A stretch of DNA of 64,000 nucleotides. It comes from Aquisalimonas sp007126095. GTDB lineage: Bacteria; Pseudomonadota; Gammaproteobacteria; Nitrococcales; Aquisalimonadaceae. Below, piece after piece: positions 52,517-60,540 of this stretch (positions within the stretch are counted from its first letter, which is position 1; each line of letters starts with the position of its first letter). Position numbers and translations under genes: made by a program. Where the stretch lies: NCBI RefSeq assembly GCF_048323695.1, contig NZ_JBLWFT010000007.1:62001-126000 (forward strand), read 5' to 3'. The notes under the pieces were generated by a model, which searched no databases, was not told the origin of the DNA, and saw only the letters and a program-made list of their open reading frames with translations.

Positions 52517-53302
52517 TCAGTGATGATGGTGACCGGCAGGTATCCATTCGGGGGCGAGCAGCTTCAACACGCCCAGGGCGATGAGACCGACGCCCACGGG
52601 CTTCACCACGCGGTCGCCGAAGCGTCCGGTCTTCTCGTAGAGCATCAGCAATGCCAGCGGGGCCATCCACGCGAGATTGGCGATGCCGACCACCACCATC
52701 ACCAGCATCAGGGCCCAGCAGCAGCCGAAGCAGAACAGCCCGTGGCGTAGCCCCAGAGTCAGTGCGGCCAGCCGTCCGCGTCGGTAGTGCGCCATGAGGA
52801 ATGCGCCCGGGTGACGGCAGTGGCGCAGGCAGGCATGTTTGAGCCTCGAGAACTGGAACGCGCCCGCCACAACCAGGGCGCCACCGGTCAGCAGCTCCGG
52901 ACGATGAATCAGCCAGTGCCAGTGGTGCACGTCGGCCATGGCTGCGTTGTGTGTCGTCAACGCCGCCAGGCCGAAACCGGTCCAGATCAGAAGATAGCCG
53001 CCGATGAATGCCGCATGCGCCGTCCTCGGATGAGGCTGGCGCGCCGCCGTGCGGGCGAACAGCCGCATCATTGGCAACGATGACGGCAGCATCATTGCCG
53101 CGATATGCACCTGCCAGGCCAGCAGCAACAGACCCAGGCTCGCCAGCACCGACATGTCCCCGGTGAGCGGCCGGTGATGATGCACCCACTGTGCGTGGCC
53201 GGTGAACTCTGCGGTCAGACCCAGCAGCCAGGCGCCGGCAATCAGCGCGAGGAGCCCGGGTGACGCCAGCCAGATTCGGCGCGGTGCGGTGACGGCGCTC
53301 AC
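52517..53302 (-). CDS. DUF2182 predicted metal-binding membrane protein
   Basis: The 261-residue protein has about seven membrane helices and many His, Cys and Met residues (HVHIAAMMLPSSLPMMRL-type segment, GAFQFSRLKHACLRHCRHPG, GLFCFGCCWALMLVMVVVG), ending in HHHH. This is the DUF2182 family, predicted to handle metals. GTG at 53302 overlaps the stop of the DUF1326 gene, so the two are coupled. Confidence 0.85.
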   Translation of the reverse strand: MSAVTAPRRIWLASPGLLALIAGAWLLGLTAEFTGHAQWVHHHRPLTGDMSVLASLGLLLLAWQVHIAAMMLPSSLPMMRLFARTAARQPHPRTAHAAFIGGYLLIWTGFGLAALTTHNAAMADVHHWHWLIHRPELLTGGALVVAGAFQFSRLKHACLRHCRHPGAFLMAHYRRGRLAALTLGLRHGLFCFGCCWALMLVMVVVGIANLAWMAPLALLMLYEKTGRFGDRVVKPVGVGLIALGVLKLLAPEWIPAGHHHH

Positions 53303-53949
53303 GGTTGGTGCTCCATGCGCCAGGCGGTCTGAATGGTGTTGCGGCCTTCGAACGACCAGGTCATCCCGTACTGGGGCAGGTCCACGCGGTAGGTGCGTGA
53401 CTTGCCCACATAGGCGGGCGCCCCTTTGACCGTGGTGAAGGCGCTGTCGTGGAGGGTGGTCTGGGTGCCGTCCGGTGACGAGGTGATCGGGTCCAGCGCT
53501 GCCTCCACCATGCCCTCCACACGGAGTTGCCCGGATGCGTTGCTCGCGGCGTGGGATATGGGGGCGCGCTCCACCGCCACCAGTTCGCCGACCAGCCCGG
53601 CCAGGTCGCCCAGGGGGCCGCCAAGGTCGCCGGAGAACGCGCGCAGCAGTGCCTCGTGCTGGGCAACCGAGGCGCGCTCGTCCACCAGTTGCACCACCCG
53701 CCACTGGCCGGCCAGTGCGTTGCCGGGGATGACGGCCACACTGACCACCGTGAGACCGGAGACGTCCACGCCCTCGATCACGCCGTGCTCAAGGTTGAAT
53801 GCGATGACCCCGTAGCATTTGCCGCCGTCGGGATCTTCGCCGATGAAGCAGGGGCAGGGTGAGCCGCAGGAGCAGATCTCCAGGAGCGTCCCTTCCAGCG
53901 CATACCCCTGGGTGACCGCATTGTGCTGGTGTTCCGAGTTGGTCGCCAT
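53299..53949 (-). CDS. DUF1326 family protein
   Basis: The 216-residue protein has a Cys-rich N-terminal motif, EICSCGSPCPCFIGEDPDGGKCYG, the mark of DUF1326, followed by a beta-rich body (GVIEGVDVSGLTVVSVAVIPGN, AAWRME-type ending). The cysteines suggest metal binding. The family is regularly paired with DUF2182, as here. No enzyme activity is known. GGGGGATTC precedes the ATG at 53949; upstream in-frame sequence looks non-coding. Confidence 0.87.
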   Translation of the reverse strand: MATNSEHQHNAVTQGYALEGTLLEICSCGSPCPCFIGEDPDGGKCYGVIAFNLEHGVIEGVDVSGLTVVSVAVIPGNALAGQWRVVQLVDERASVAQHEALLRAFSGDLGGPLGDLAGLVGELVAVERAPISHAASNASGQLRVEGMVEAALDPITSSPDGTQTTLHDSAFTTVKGAPAYVGKSRTYRVDLPQYGMTWSFEGRNTIQTAWRMEHQP

Positions 53950-54075
53950 GATGAATCCCCCATGACCCGGTGGGTGGCGCCCGCGCTCGCCGGAGAGCGG
54001 GAGGCGGTGCGTTTCCTGCGAGTCTAGGCGGGACCGGTTCGGCGCCGCATCGCGGCGATCCCGCAACACGGGATA

Positions 54076-54089
54076 CGGGAAAACCGGTA
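54076..54089. promoter_or_regulatory. Shared motif site A (CGGGAAAACCGGTA)
   Basis: The site lies 127 bases upstream of the DUF1326 ATG. A TAGACT -10 box at 54021-54026 (minus strand) would put its centre near -68. It matches two sites before the FAD-fragment gene at 13 of 14 positions. Confidence 0.4.
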
Positions 54090-54099
54090 CGAGGGAGGT

Positions 54100-55149
54100 T
54101 CAGGGTGCCGGCGAGACCAGGCCCAGCTTCACCGCGCGCAGCGCCAGGTCGGCGCGGCCGTGTGCCGGCAGCTTGCCGTAGATGTTGCTGACATGGCGCT
54201 CCACCGTGCCCACCGAGATGCCGAGGGCTGTCGCGATTGCCTTGTTCGACGCACCGCCGGCGAGGTGCTGCAGCACCTCGCGCTCGCGCGTGCTGAGTTC
54301 ACCGCCCGGCATGGACGGGTGGCGTTGCGTTGCGGGTTGCCGGCCGGCGAGAAAGTCGAGAATCAGCTCTACCAGGGAGCCGGAGTCGCGGAGGAATGGG
54401 TCGTGCTCGTTACCGTCCAGGATCTCCATGCGTGCGCCTGGCGCAAGCGCGGCGATCTCCTGTCCCGCGCTGAGCGGCACTGCGCGGTCGCCGCGGTTAT
54501 GCACCACGAGCACCGGCATGGACAGGGTCGGCAGTAGGTCGCGGATGTCCATGGTCCACAGATGGTCCAGCAGTCGTGCGGCCATCGCGGATGATGCCGC
54601 CATGCGCTGGAAGCGGCCGTACCATTGCATCTCGCGGGCACCGCCGTTGGGCACCAGCATGGCTGCCAGCGTTCTGGATCCCACGTTCCAGTTCATGCGC
54701 ACCACGTGTTTGAGGGCCTCCAGCCGCTCTTCGGTGGTGATGGCGCTGCCCCGGGCGAACGCGGAGCAGAAGACCAGCCGTTGGACCCGCTCCGGGTGGC
54801 GTGCGGCGAATACCGCCGCCGGCGGGCCGCCAAAGGAGTAGCCGATCAGGCTTGCGCGATCGATCCCCGCGGCATCCATCACGGCGGTGAGCTGCTGGAC
54901 ATCGTTCTCCAGCGACAGCTCGAACCCTTGTCGGTCCGAGAGCCCGCAGCCGAGACGGTCGTACCAGGTGAGCCGGTGTGCCGCCGTCAGTTTCCGGCGG
55001 GCGCTCGCCGCGGCGGGATGGGTCCAGAGTTCATGCAGGTGACACAGCCAGCCCGGGACGAGCACCAGAGGTGGACCCTGGCCCAGACTGGCGAAGGCCA
55101 CGCGCGCGCCGCCGGGGCCCTCACACAGCTGAACCGAGGATTCATGCAT
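54100..55149 (-). CDS. Alpha/beta-hydrolase fused to LuxR-type HTH
   Basis: The 349-residue protein has an alpha/beta-hydrolase domain (residues 15-280) with nucleophile Ser105 in LIGYSFGGPP, an acid in HNRGDRAVPL and a His in DGNEHDPFL, so the triad looks intact. Residues 285-345 are a LuxR/GerE helix-turn-helix (LSTREREVLQHLAGGASNKAIATALGISVGTVERHVSNIYGKL). It could be a transcription factor that senses, or is switched by hydrolysis of, a small ester or lactone. It is divergent from nothing and lies downstream of the phasin-like gene. Confidence 0.9.
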   Translation of the reverse strand: MHESSVQLCEGPGGARVAFASLGQGPPLVLVPGWLCHLHELWTHPAAASARRKLTAAHRLTWYDRLGCGLSDRQGFELSLENDVQQLTAVMDAAGIDRASLIGYSFGGPPAAVFAARHPERVQRLVFCSAFARGSAITTEERLEALKHVVRMNWNVGSRTLAAMLVPNGGAREMQWYGRFQRMAASSAMAARLLDHLWTMDIRDLLPTLSMPVLVVHNRGDRAVPLSAGQEIAALAPGARMEILDGNEHDPFLRDSGSLVELILDFLAGRQPATQRHPSMPGGELSTREREVLQHLAGGASNKAIATALGISVGTVERHVSNIYGKLPAHGRADLALRAVKLGLVSPAP

Positions 55150-55169
55150 AGCCGGTTATCCTTTCGGGA

Positions 55170-55676
55170 TCAGCTCCCTTGAGCGGCGGCAGCCCGCTTG
55201 CCCTCTTGCCCCGACACGCGGCCGGGTGCGCCGGAATCGATTGACGCCTGCGTCTCACTGCCGTCGCCACTGGCCTCCTCCGTGGCCCGGGTAACGGACT
55301 CTGTGGCCTCGCCGTTGGCCATGGCAGCAGTGCAGGCGTTCATGCGCTCGGTGATGCGCATCAACCGCTCGTTGCCCTTCTGGTTCATCTCCATCATGCA
55401 CTCCAGCACTCTGGGCTGCGCACTGAATACGCTGGAGATGCTGGGCTCCCGGGCCGCGTCACTCACGGCGCTGGAAATCTGGCTGATGGCAGCGAATATG
55501 TCCTCGATCTGGCTGATGGACTCCTGGTTGACGGTTTTCTGAAAGTCCTGGGCGGCATGCTGGAACTGCTGCAGTCGTTGTCCCGACCGCTCCATTGTCG
55601 GAAGCCAGCCCGCACCCCAGTGCATTGTGCTGCCGAATTCGCCAGAGGACTGCGCGGGGCGGTTTGCAGGTTTCAT
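55170..55676 (-). CDS. Phasin-like protein
   Basis: The 168-residue protein is helical with long amphipathic stretches (RSGQRLQQFQHAAQDFQKTVNQESISQIEDIFAAISQISSAVSDAA; VLECMMEMNQKGNERLMRITERMNACTAAM) and an Ala/Gly/Glu-rich tail. This fits PHA-granule phasins, and phaC is 5 kb away, but the sequence is not a clear family match. AAGGAG is eight bases from the ATG at 55676; the open frame upstream is probably not translated. Confidence 0.6.
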   Translation of the reverse strand: MKPANRPAQSSGEFGSTMHWGAGWLPTMERSGQRLQQFQHAAQDFQKTVNQESISQIEDIFAAISQISSAVSDAAREPSISSVFSAQPRVLECMMEMNQKGNERLMRITERMNACTAAMANGEATESVTRATEEASGDGSETQASIDSGAPGRVSGQEGKRAAAAQGS

Positions 55677-55812
55677 ATCCGGGTCTCCTTCGTGTGTTGG
55701 GAGTCTGAGCGCGGCCCGGCTCGTGGCCAGGCCTCCGCCGGTGATCAGGCGGTTAGCACACGGTAGTGGTGATGCCCGGACGCGCATACAGGGGCATGTT
55801 CTATGCCGGTCA

Positions 55813-55822
55813 CGGTTTTCCC
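55813..55822. promoter_or_regulatory. Shared motif site C (partial)
   Basis: GGGAAAACCG on the minus strand, matching 10 bases of the shared motif, lies in the 291-base gap between the divergent phasin-like and PAS-GGDEF genes. Nothing coding is supported in that gap. Confidence 0.25.
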
Positions 55823-55967
55823 TACCGTCGGGGCGATATCCGGGGATACCCGATGCTGCATTGCGGTTGCGCCGACTGTGCAGTCTGTGGTCGAGCTCAT
55901 ACGATTCACGGGTATGACGAGCATCCGGGCGCGGGTGCCGGACTCGACTCAACCCAGGGAGCGCTTC

Positions 55968-56935
55968 ATGACCGATGTGCAAGCGTCACACGGAGATGAT
56001 CCGGTCAGCCTGCGCGTGCTTGAGGCGCTGGACCACGGCGTGGTTGTCACCGATGCGGCGGAGCGCGTTGTCTACCTGAATCCTGCCGCAGCAGCGCTTA
56101 CGGGGCGATCGGCGGGTAGCGCCGTGGGACAGCCATTGTCCAAGGTGCTGGCCTGTGTCGATCCCGCTGACCGGCGGCCGGCGCCGATCCTCGTCGATGG
56201 TGGCGAGTCCGACCGGTGTAATGGCGATGGGCGCCTCCTGCTGCGCGGGGATGGCGGTGAGGCGATCATCAGCGATACCGTCACCGTGCTGCGTGACGCG
56301 GACGGTGCCCATACGGGCTACGTCGTGGTGATCCAGGACGCTCGGCATCTGCGGGAGCTGGTTTACCAGGCGACCCACGATCCGCTGACAGGGCTGATGA
56401 ACCGTCGCGAGTTCGAACGCCGGCTCTGGCTGACCGTCGAGGAGAGCCGGCGCGATGGTGTGGTGATGGCGTGGTGCACGCCATGTGTTTCGTTGATCTG
56501 GACTGTTTCAAGAGCGTCAACGATAACGCCGGGCACGCCGCCGGCGATGCCGTGCTCGGCTGTCTGGCACGCGCCATGCGCCTGTTCCTCCGTGATGGTG
56601 ACATCGTCGGCCGCCTGGGCGGTGACGAGTTCGGGGTCCTTCTGCGGCACTGCCCGCTGGAGGTGGCCGTCCAGCTGGCGGATGGTCTCCGGGAGCTGGT
56701 GCCGCGGATCAGGCAACGGTGGGGGCGGCAGACGCTCACCGTCCGCGCCAGTATCGGGGTGCTCTCTATCGACGGTACTGTCGCCGATCCCGGCGATGCC
56801 TTGCGCAAGGCGGACATCGCCTGCTATGTCGCGAAATCAGGTGGGCGCAATGCCGTCCACGTGTACTCTGGAGAAACCTGGAGCCATGTCCGGGAGAACC
56901 GACGGTGGCGCGATCCACCGGACGCCGAACCCTGA
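55968..56935 (+). pseudogene. PAS-GGDEF diguanylate cyclase, frameshifted by 11-bp duplication
   Basis: A PAS domain (LRVLEALDHGVVVTDAAERVVYLNPAAAALTG) leads into HDPLTGLMNRREFERRL in one frame. The rest of the GGDEF domain (MCFVDLDCFKSVNDNAGHAAGDAVL, then RDGDIVGRLGGDEFGVLL) is in another frame up to a stop at 56935. The break is at a tandem 11-bp duplication (56454-56475). Removing one copy restores a continuous RDGVVHAMCFVDLD and a full cyclase with both the GGDEF site and an RxxD inhibition site. As written, the product would run on in the wrong frame into the next gene. AGGGAG precedes the ATG at 55968. Confidence 0.85.
56454..56475. repeat. 11-bp tandem duplication causing the frameshift
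   Basis: GATGGTGTGGT (56454-56464) is followed directly by GATGGCGTGGT (56465-56475); one base differs. Eleven is not a multiple of three, so the duplication shifts the GGDEF reading frame. Confidence 0.9.
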
Positions 56936-58823
56936 TCGCCAGGCAGTGCCGGAACCATCGCTGCCCGAAGAAGGGCTCGACTCGATCGTCGAGAACGCGC
57001 CGGATCTCATCGTCCGGTTTGATCGCGCCTTACGTCACGTCTACGTCAATGCCAGGGTGGAGCGCACACTGGGCTTGCCGCGGGACAGCATTCTCGGGCG
57101 CACGAACCGGGAGCTGGGGTTCCCGGAATCCCTGGTGGCGACCTGGGAGGGTGCCCTGCGCACAGCTTTTGACACCGGGCAGCCGCAGCGGCTGGAGTTC
57201 GCCGTGCCGGAGGAGGACGAAGACCACGGGGGGCGGTTGTACGAATCCCGGATCGTCCCGGAGTACGATGCAGACGGCCGCGTTCGTTCGGTCCTCGGTT
57301 TTACCCGGGATGTCACCCCCTTCCGGGAGGTCATCGCCGCCTGGCAGCACGACGAGGGCCCCTACCGATTGACCCTGGATGCGGCCCAAGCGGGCATCTT
57401 CGTGATACAGGACATGCGCTTTCGCTACGTCAACCCGGCGCTGGCCCAACTGTTCGGCTACACGCCGGACGAGATGGAAGAGCGTATGGGCCCGTTGGAC
57501 CTGGTTTTGCCGGAGTACCGCGAGGAAGTCGAGCAGCGCGTGCGTGCGCGGATTGATGGGGTGGTCGGAGTGCCTTACGAGGTACCATGCCTTGCCCGGG
57601 ACGGCGGCGTGCGGCAGGTGGTTGCCTGGGGCGTGGGCATGCGTTATCGCGGACGCCCGGCGACCATCGGCACGGCCATCGACGTCACCGATCAGCGACG
57701 CGCGGAGCGGGCGCTGCGCAAGCAGGAAGAGCAGTTGCGGATGATTACCTCGCAGCTGCCGTGCCTCCTCTGGACCACTGACCGCGGGCTGCGGCTGGAG
57801 CACATTAGTGGGGCCGCTCAGGATGACCTGGAGCCGTGGCTGAATGCGCGGGCCGGGATGCGGCTGGACGAGGCACTGGGTCCGTTGCCGGGCGACGCGC
57901 GCACGGGCCAGCGCTTCCTTGCCGCGCATCAAAGGGCCATCGACGGGGGGGTGGAGTCACTGGACTGCGAACTGGCCGGCCGCGTCTACGACATCCGTAT
58001 CGAACCCCGTCATGACCGGGGAGGCCGTGTCTCGGGGGTGATCGGGCTGGCAGTGGATATCACCTCGCGCAAGGAGGCAGAAGACCAGTTGCGCACCCTC
58101 CAGGCAGAGCTGGCCCGGGTGATGCGGGTTGGCATGCTGGAGGGGCTGGCCTCAGGGCTGGCGCACGAACTCAATCAGCCGTTGTCGGCGATCATCAGTT
58201 ATGCGGATGTGTGTCGTAGGCGGGTCGATGATGCCCACGGCGGGGAATTGATCGACAAGGTCATCACCCAGGGGCGCCGCGCAGCGGCGATCGTCCAGCG
58301 CATGCGCCGACTGGTGCGCAAGGCGCCGGTGGAACGTGCCGCCGTGGACATCAACGCATTGGTGCGGGAATCGGAGGCGTTTGTCGACTGGCAGGCGCGG
58401 GAGCAGGGTAGTGGTATCATTCTTGAGCTCGATGACACGATACCACCCGTTCTCGGTGATACCGTCCAGATTCAGCAGGTTCTGCTCAACCTCGTGCGCA
58501 ATGCCATGGATGCCCTGCAGAGTTCGGACCAGCGGGAGCGGTGGCTGACCATCTGCACCCGGACCGTGCCCGAGAATGGTCAGGTCTTCGCCGAGGTGCG
58601 TGTTCAGGATACCGGCCCGGGCATCTCGGAGAGCACGAGAGAGCGGCTGCTGGATCCCCTTTTCACGACTCGCCACGACGGCCTCGGGTTCGGGCTGCCC
58701 ATCAGTGACATGATCGTCCAGTCCCACGGTGGCCGGCTGGTTCTCCCGGAGGCCGGCGCCGGGCCGACGTTCCGGTTTACGCTGCCGTTGTACCGGCGTG
58801 GCCTGCCACGGGGCTACAGGTAG
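56886..58823 (+). CDS. Multi-PAS sensor histidine kinase
   Basis: About 645 residues: three PAS domains (LDSIVENAPDLIVRFDRALRHVYVN; RLTLDAAQAGIFVIQDMRFRYVNPALAQLFGYTPDEM; LRMITSQLPCLLWTTDRGLRLEHI), a HisKA domain with His427 in LASGLAHELNQPLSAIISYADV, and an HATPase domain (LLNLVRNAMDALQ, VQDTGPGIS, GLGFGLPIS). It has no membrane helix, so it senses inside the cell. The architecture is FixL/DctB-like. Its 3' end overlaps by 10 bases the convergent FixJ-type regulator, its likely partner. The ATG at 56886 lies within the end of the GGDEF gene; a GTG at 56946 is an alternative. Confidence 0.88.
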   Translation: MSGRTDGGAIHRTPNPDRQAVPEPSLPEEGLDSIVENAPDLIVRFDRALRHVYVNARVERTLGLPRDSILGRTNRELGFPESLVATWEGALRTAFDTGQPQRLEFAVPEEDEDHGGRLYESRIVPEYDADGRVRSVLGFTRDVTPFREVIAAWQHDEGPYRLTLDAAQAGIFVIQDMRFRYVNPALAQLFGYTPDEMEERMGPLDLVLPEYREEVEQRVRARIDGVVGVPYEVPCLARDGGVRQVVAWGVGMRYRGRPATIGTAIDVTDQRRAERALRKQEEQLRMITSQLPCLLWTTDRGLRLEHISGAAQDDLEPWLNARAGMRLDEALGPLPGDARTGQRFLAAHQRAIDGGVESLDCELAGRVYDIRIEPRHDRGGRVSGVIGLAVDITSRKEAEDQLRTLQAELARVMRVGMLEGLASGLAHELNQPLSAIISYADVCRRRVDDAHGGELIDKVITQGRRAAAIVQRMRRLVRKAPVERAAVDINALVRESEAFVDWQAREQGSGIILELDDTIPPVLGDTVQIQQVLLNLVRNAMDALQSSDQRERWLTICTRTVPENGQVFAEVRVQDTGPGISESTRERLLDPLFTTRHDGLGFGLPISDMIVQSHGGRLVLPEAGAGPTFRFTLPLYRRGLPRGYR

Positions 58824-59419
58824 GTGTCAACAATGCGCACCAGTTCGTACATCGTGTGTGCCCGCAGCTTGTCCATGACGTTCCGTCGATGGGCTTCCAC
58901 CGTGGAGATGCTGATGCCGAGTTCGTCGGCGATCACGCGGTTGTAATGGCCCTGCGAAATGCGCGCGAGGACCTGCCTTTCCCGCTCTGTCAGCAGAGCC
59001 ACTCGGGCGCGTTCGGTTTCAATGCGCTGTTGTTCCCTGCGACGCTGGTCGTCCAGGTCCAGGGCCTGCCGCACGAGGGCTTCCAGTGCGCGGGCGTCGA
59101 AAGGCTTCTGCAGGAAGTCCAGAGCGCCCGCCTTGATGGCGCGCACGGCCATGGGCACGTCGCCGTGGCCGGTGACGACGATAACCGGCAAGGTGCTGCC
59201 TGCGCCCGCGAGGCGGGCCTGAAGATCGAGGCCGCTGAGGCCGGGCATGCGGACGTCTACCAATACGCAGCCGCGAAGGTTGGGCCTGTATGCGTCGAGG
59301 AACGTCTGCGCTTCCGGAAAACCCCGGGTTCCGATCCCTCGTGACTGAAGCAGCAACTCCGTGGACTCCCGTACCGCCGGGTCGTCGTCGACGATGAACA
59401 CGGTTGGCTCCGTCGTCAT
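58814..59419 (-). CDS. FixJ-type response regulator
   Basis: The 201-residue protein has an intact receiver (VFIVDDDPAVRES, phospho-acceptor Asp55 in VLVDVRMPGLSG, Thr in VVTGHGDVPMAV, Lys in FLQKPFD) and a LuxR-type DNA-binding domain (LTERERQVLARISQGHYNRVIADELGISISTVEAHRRNVMDKL). It is probably phosphorylated by the convergent PAS histidine kinase. It starts four bases after the stop of a small gene that shares its transcript. Confidence 0.94.
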   Translation of the reverse strand: MTTEPTVFIVDDDPAVRESTELLLQSRGIGTRGFPEAQTFLDAYRPNLRGCVLVDVRMPGLSGLDLQARLAGAGSTLPVIVVTGHGDVPMAVRAIKAGALDFLQKPFDARALEALVRQALDLDDQRRREQQRIETERARVALLTERERQVLARISQGHYNRVIADELGISISTVEAHRRNVMDKLRAHTMYELVRIVDTYL

Positions 59420-59422
59420 CGG

Positions 59423-59635
59423 TCAGCGTGTCGCCTCCGTGTCTGCTCTGCTCCCTGCAGCTACAGGGGCTTCGGGAGGTTTCCCCGGTCGCGGGGTTGC
59501 GTGCTGGTATAAGCGCATACAGGTTTGCTGGAGCAGTGCGAATGCTTCCAGGGCGGAATGCTGGCGCCGGCGGGGCGACCAATCCAGTGCGCGGGCCGAG
59601 CGCAGCCATTCCTGAAATGCCGGTGCAGGGGGCAT
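59423..59635 (-). CDS. Small protein upstream of the FixJ-type regulator
   Basis: The 70-residue protein (MPPAPAFQEWLRSARALDWSPRRRQHSALEAFALLQQTCMRLYQHATPRPG) has no family I recognise. GAGGAG six bases before the ATG and the three-base gap to the regulator support real, coupled translation. It has one amphipathic helix and a Pro/Ala-rich tail. It could be a small partner of the regulator or kinase. Confidence 0.65.
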   Translation of the reverse strand: MPPAPAFQEWLRSARALDWSPRRRQHSALEAFALLQQTCMRLYQHATPRPGKPPEAPVAAGSRADTEATR

Positions 59636-59677
59636 AGGAGTCTCCTCGCGGTTCTTATCGCCGCTCAGGCTGGCGGC

Positions 59678-59686
59678 TTCAGTATA
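59678..59686 (-). promoter_or_regulatory. -10 region of the regulator operon
   Basis: TATACTGAA on the minus strand, 43 bases before the small gene's ATG. The same nine bases occur on the plus strand at 59781-59789 before the divergent orphan regulator. No -35 is seen at either, which suggests activator dependence. Confidence 0.4.
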
Positions 59687-59737
59687 GACTCTAGGCGGCT
59701 CGCGCCGGTGGGTAAATGTGGAATGCCCTGCATCGAA

Positions 59738-59751
59738 TAGGGGTTTCCCCC
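59738..59751. promoter_or_regulatory. Shared motif site D (degenerate)
   Basis: GGGGGAAACCCCTA on the minus strand matches 11 of 14 positions of the shared motif and lies between the two divergent regulator genes, centred near -48 for the orphan regulator. Confidence 0.25.
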
Positions 59752-59780
59752 AACGGGGTGCTGAATGGCTGATCGATTAC

Positions 59781-59789
59781 TATACTGAA
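59781..59789 (+). promoter_or_regulatory. -10 region of the orphan regulator gene
   Basis: TATACTGAA, 69 bases before the ATG at 59855, with no recognisable -35; it copies the box at 59678-59686 on the other strand. Confidence 0.4.
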
Positions 59790-59854
59790 AAAGGCGCCAA
59801 GCGCCGACCCGGGGAGGCCCCCGGGCGCGGGAGGACGGCTCACGCAGGTGCACC

Positions 59855-60505
59855 ATGACCCGCAAAGCGGCCAGCAAAGTCTTTGCGGTAGGCCTTGATG
59901 GGCCTGCCGCCGCCGCACTGGAGGCGTTGTTCGCATCAGTGCGGGTCGAGGTCGTGCTGTTCCGTTCCTTCCACAGTCTCCTCCCGCATGTCAGTCCGCA
60001 GAGCCGCGGTTGTCTCCTGGTCAATTCCGATCGTGAGCCAGGTGATGTGGCCAGCATCGTTCGTACGCTGTGCCACCGTGCCGTTCGGTTACCCGTGATC
60101 TGTCTGTCCGAATCCGGCGACGTGCCGGCGGCGGTGCGTGCGCTCAAAGGCGGTGCGCTCGATTTTCTGGAGGCGCCCGTGAACGATCAGGTGCTCATCG
60201 ATGCCGTCAATGAAGCCTTCGAAGTGGATCGTGCCACCTGGCATGCCCAGCAGTATCGTGCCCAGCTCCGGCAACGCTTCAGGACGCTTACGCCCCGGGA
60301 GTGGGACGTGGTCGGCCCCATGGTGCGTGGCTGGTCCAACAGGGACATTGCGGACGGGCTTGGCCTTAGCCCCAAGACTATCGAGGTCCACCGGGCCAGA
60401 ATCCTGTCCAAGACCGCATCCAGCTCGCTGACCGATCTCATCCGGACGGCCATTCGCTGCGATCTGCTGCACGAGGCGGCCGCCAGGAGCCAGTCACATC
60501 AATGA
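59855..60505 (+). CDS. Orphan LuxR-family regulator with degenerate receiver
   Basis: The 216-residue protein has the FixJ layout, but its receiver lacks the phosphorylation chemistry. The acidic pair is replaced (FAVGLDG), the acceptor Asp is Asn57 (GCLLVNSDREPG) and the conserved Lys is Ala107 (FLEAPV). The SGDVPAAVRALKGGALDFL helix region is well kept. The DNA-binding domain is intact (LTPREWDVVGPMVRGWSNRDIADGLGLSPKTIEVHRARILSK). It is divergent from the FixJ-type operon and is probably controlled by something other than phosphorylation. Confidence 0.88.
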   Translation: MTRKAASKVFAVGLDGPAAAALEALFASVRVEVVLFRSFHSLLPHVSPQSRGCLLVNSDREPGDVASIVRTLCHRAVRLPVICLSESGDVPAAVRALKGGALDFLEAPVNDQVLIDAVNEAFEVDRATWHAQQYRAQLRQRFRTLTPREWDVVGPMVRGWSNRDIADGLGLSPKTIEVHRARILSKTASSSLTDLIRTAIRCDLLHEAAARSQSHQ

Positions 60506-60540
60506 TCCGACCGTGGTATCGGCGGCCACGGGTGGGCCGG

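Noticed and set aside
55803..58823. One long open frame of about 1000 codons read as a single PAS-kinase gene
   Set aside because: Its middle (about 56476-56880) is the GGDEF domain read in the wrong frame; the conserved residues are in another frame. I annotate a frameshifted PAS-GGDEF gene and a separate kinase, and report the fusion only as a hypothesis.
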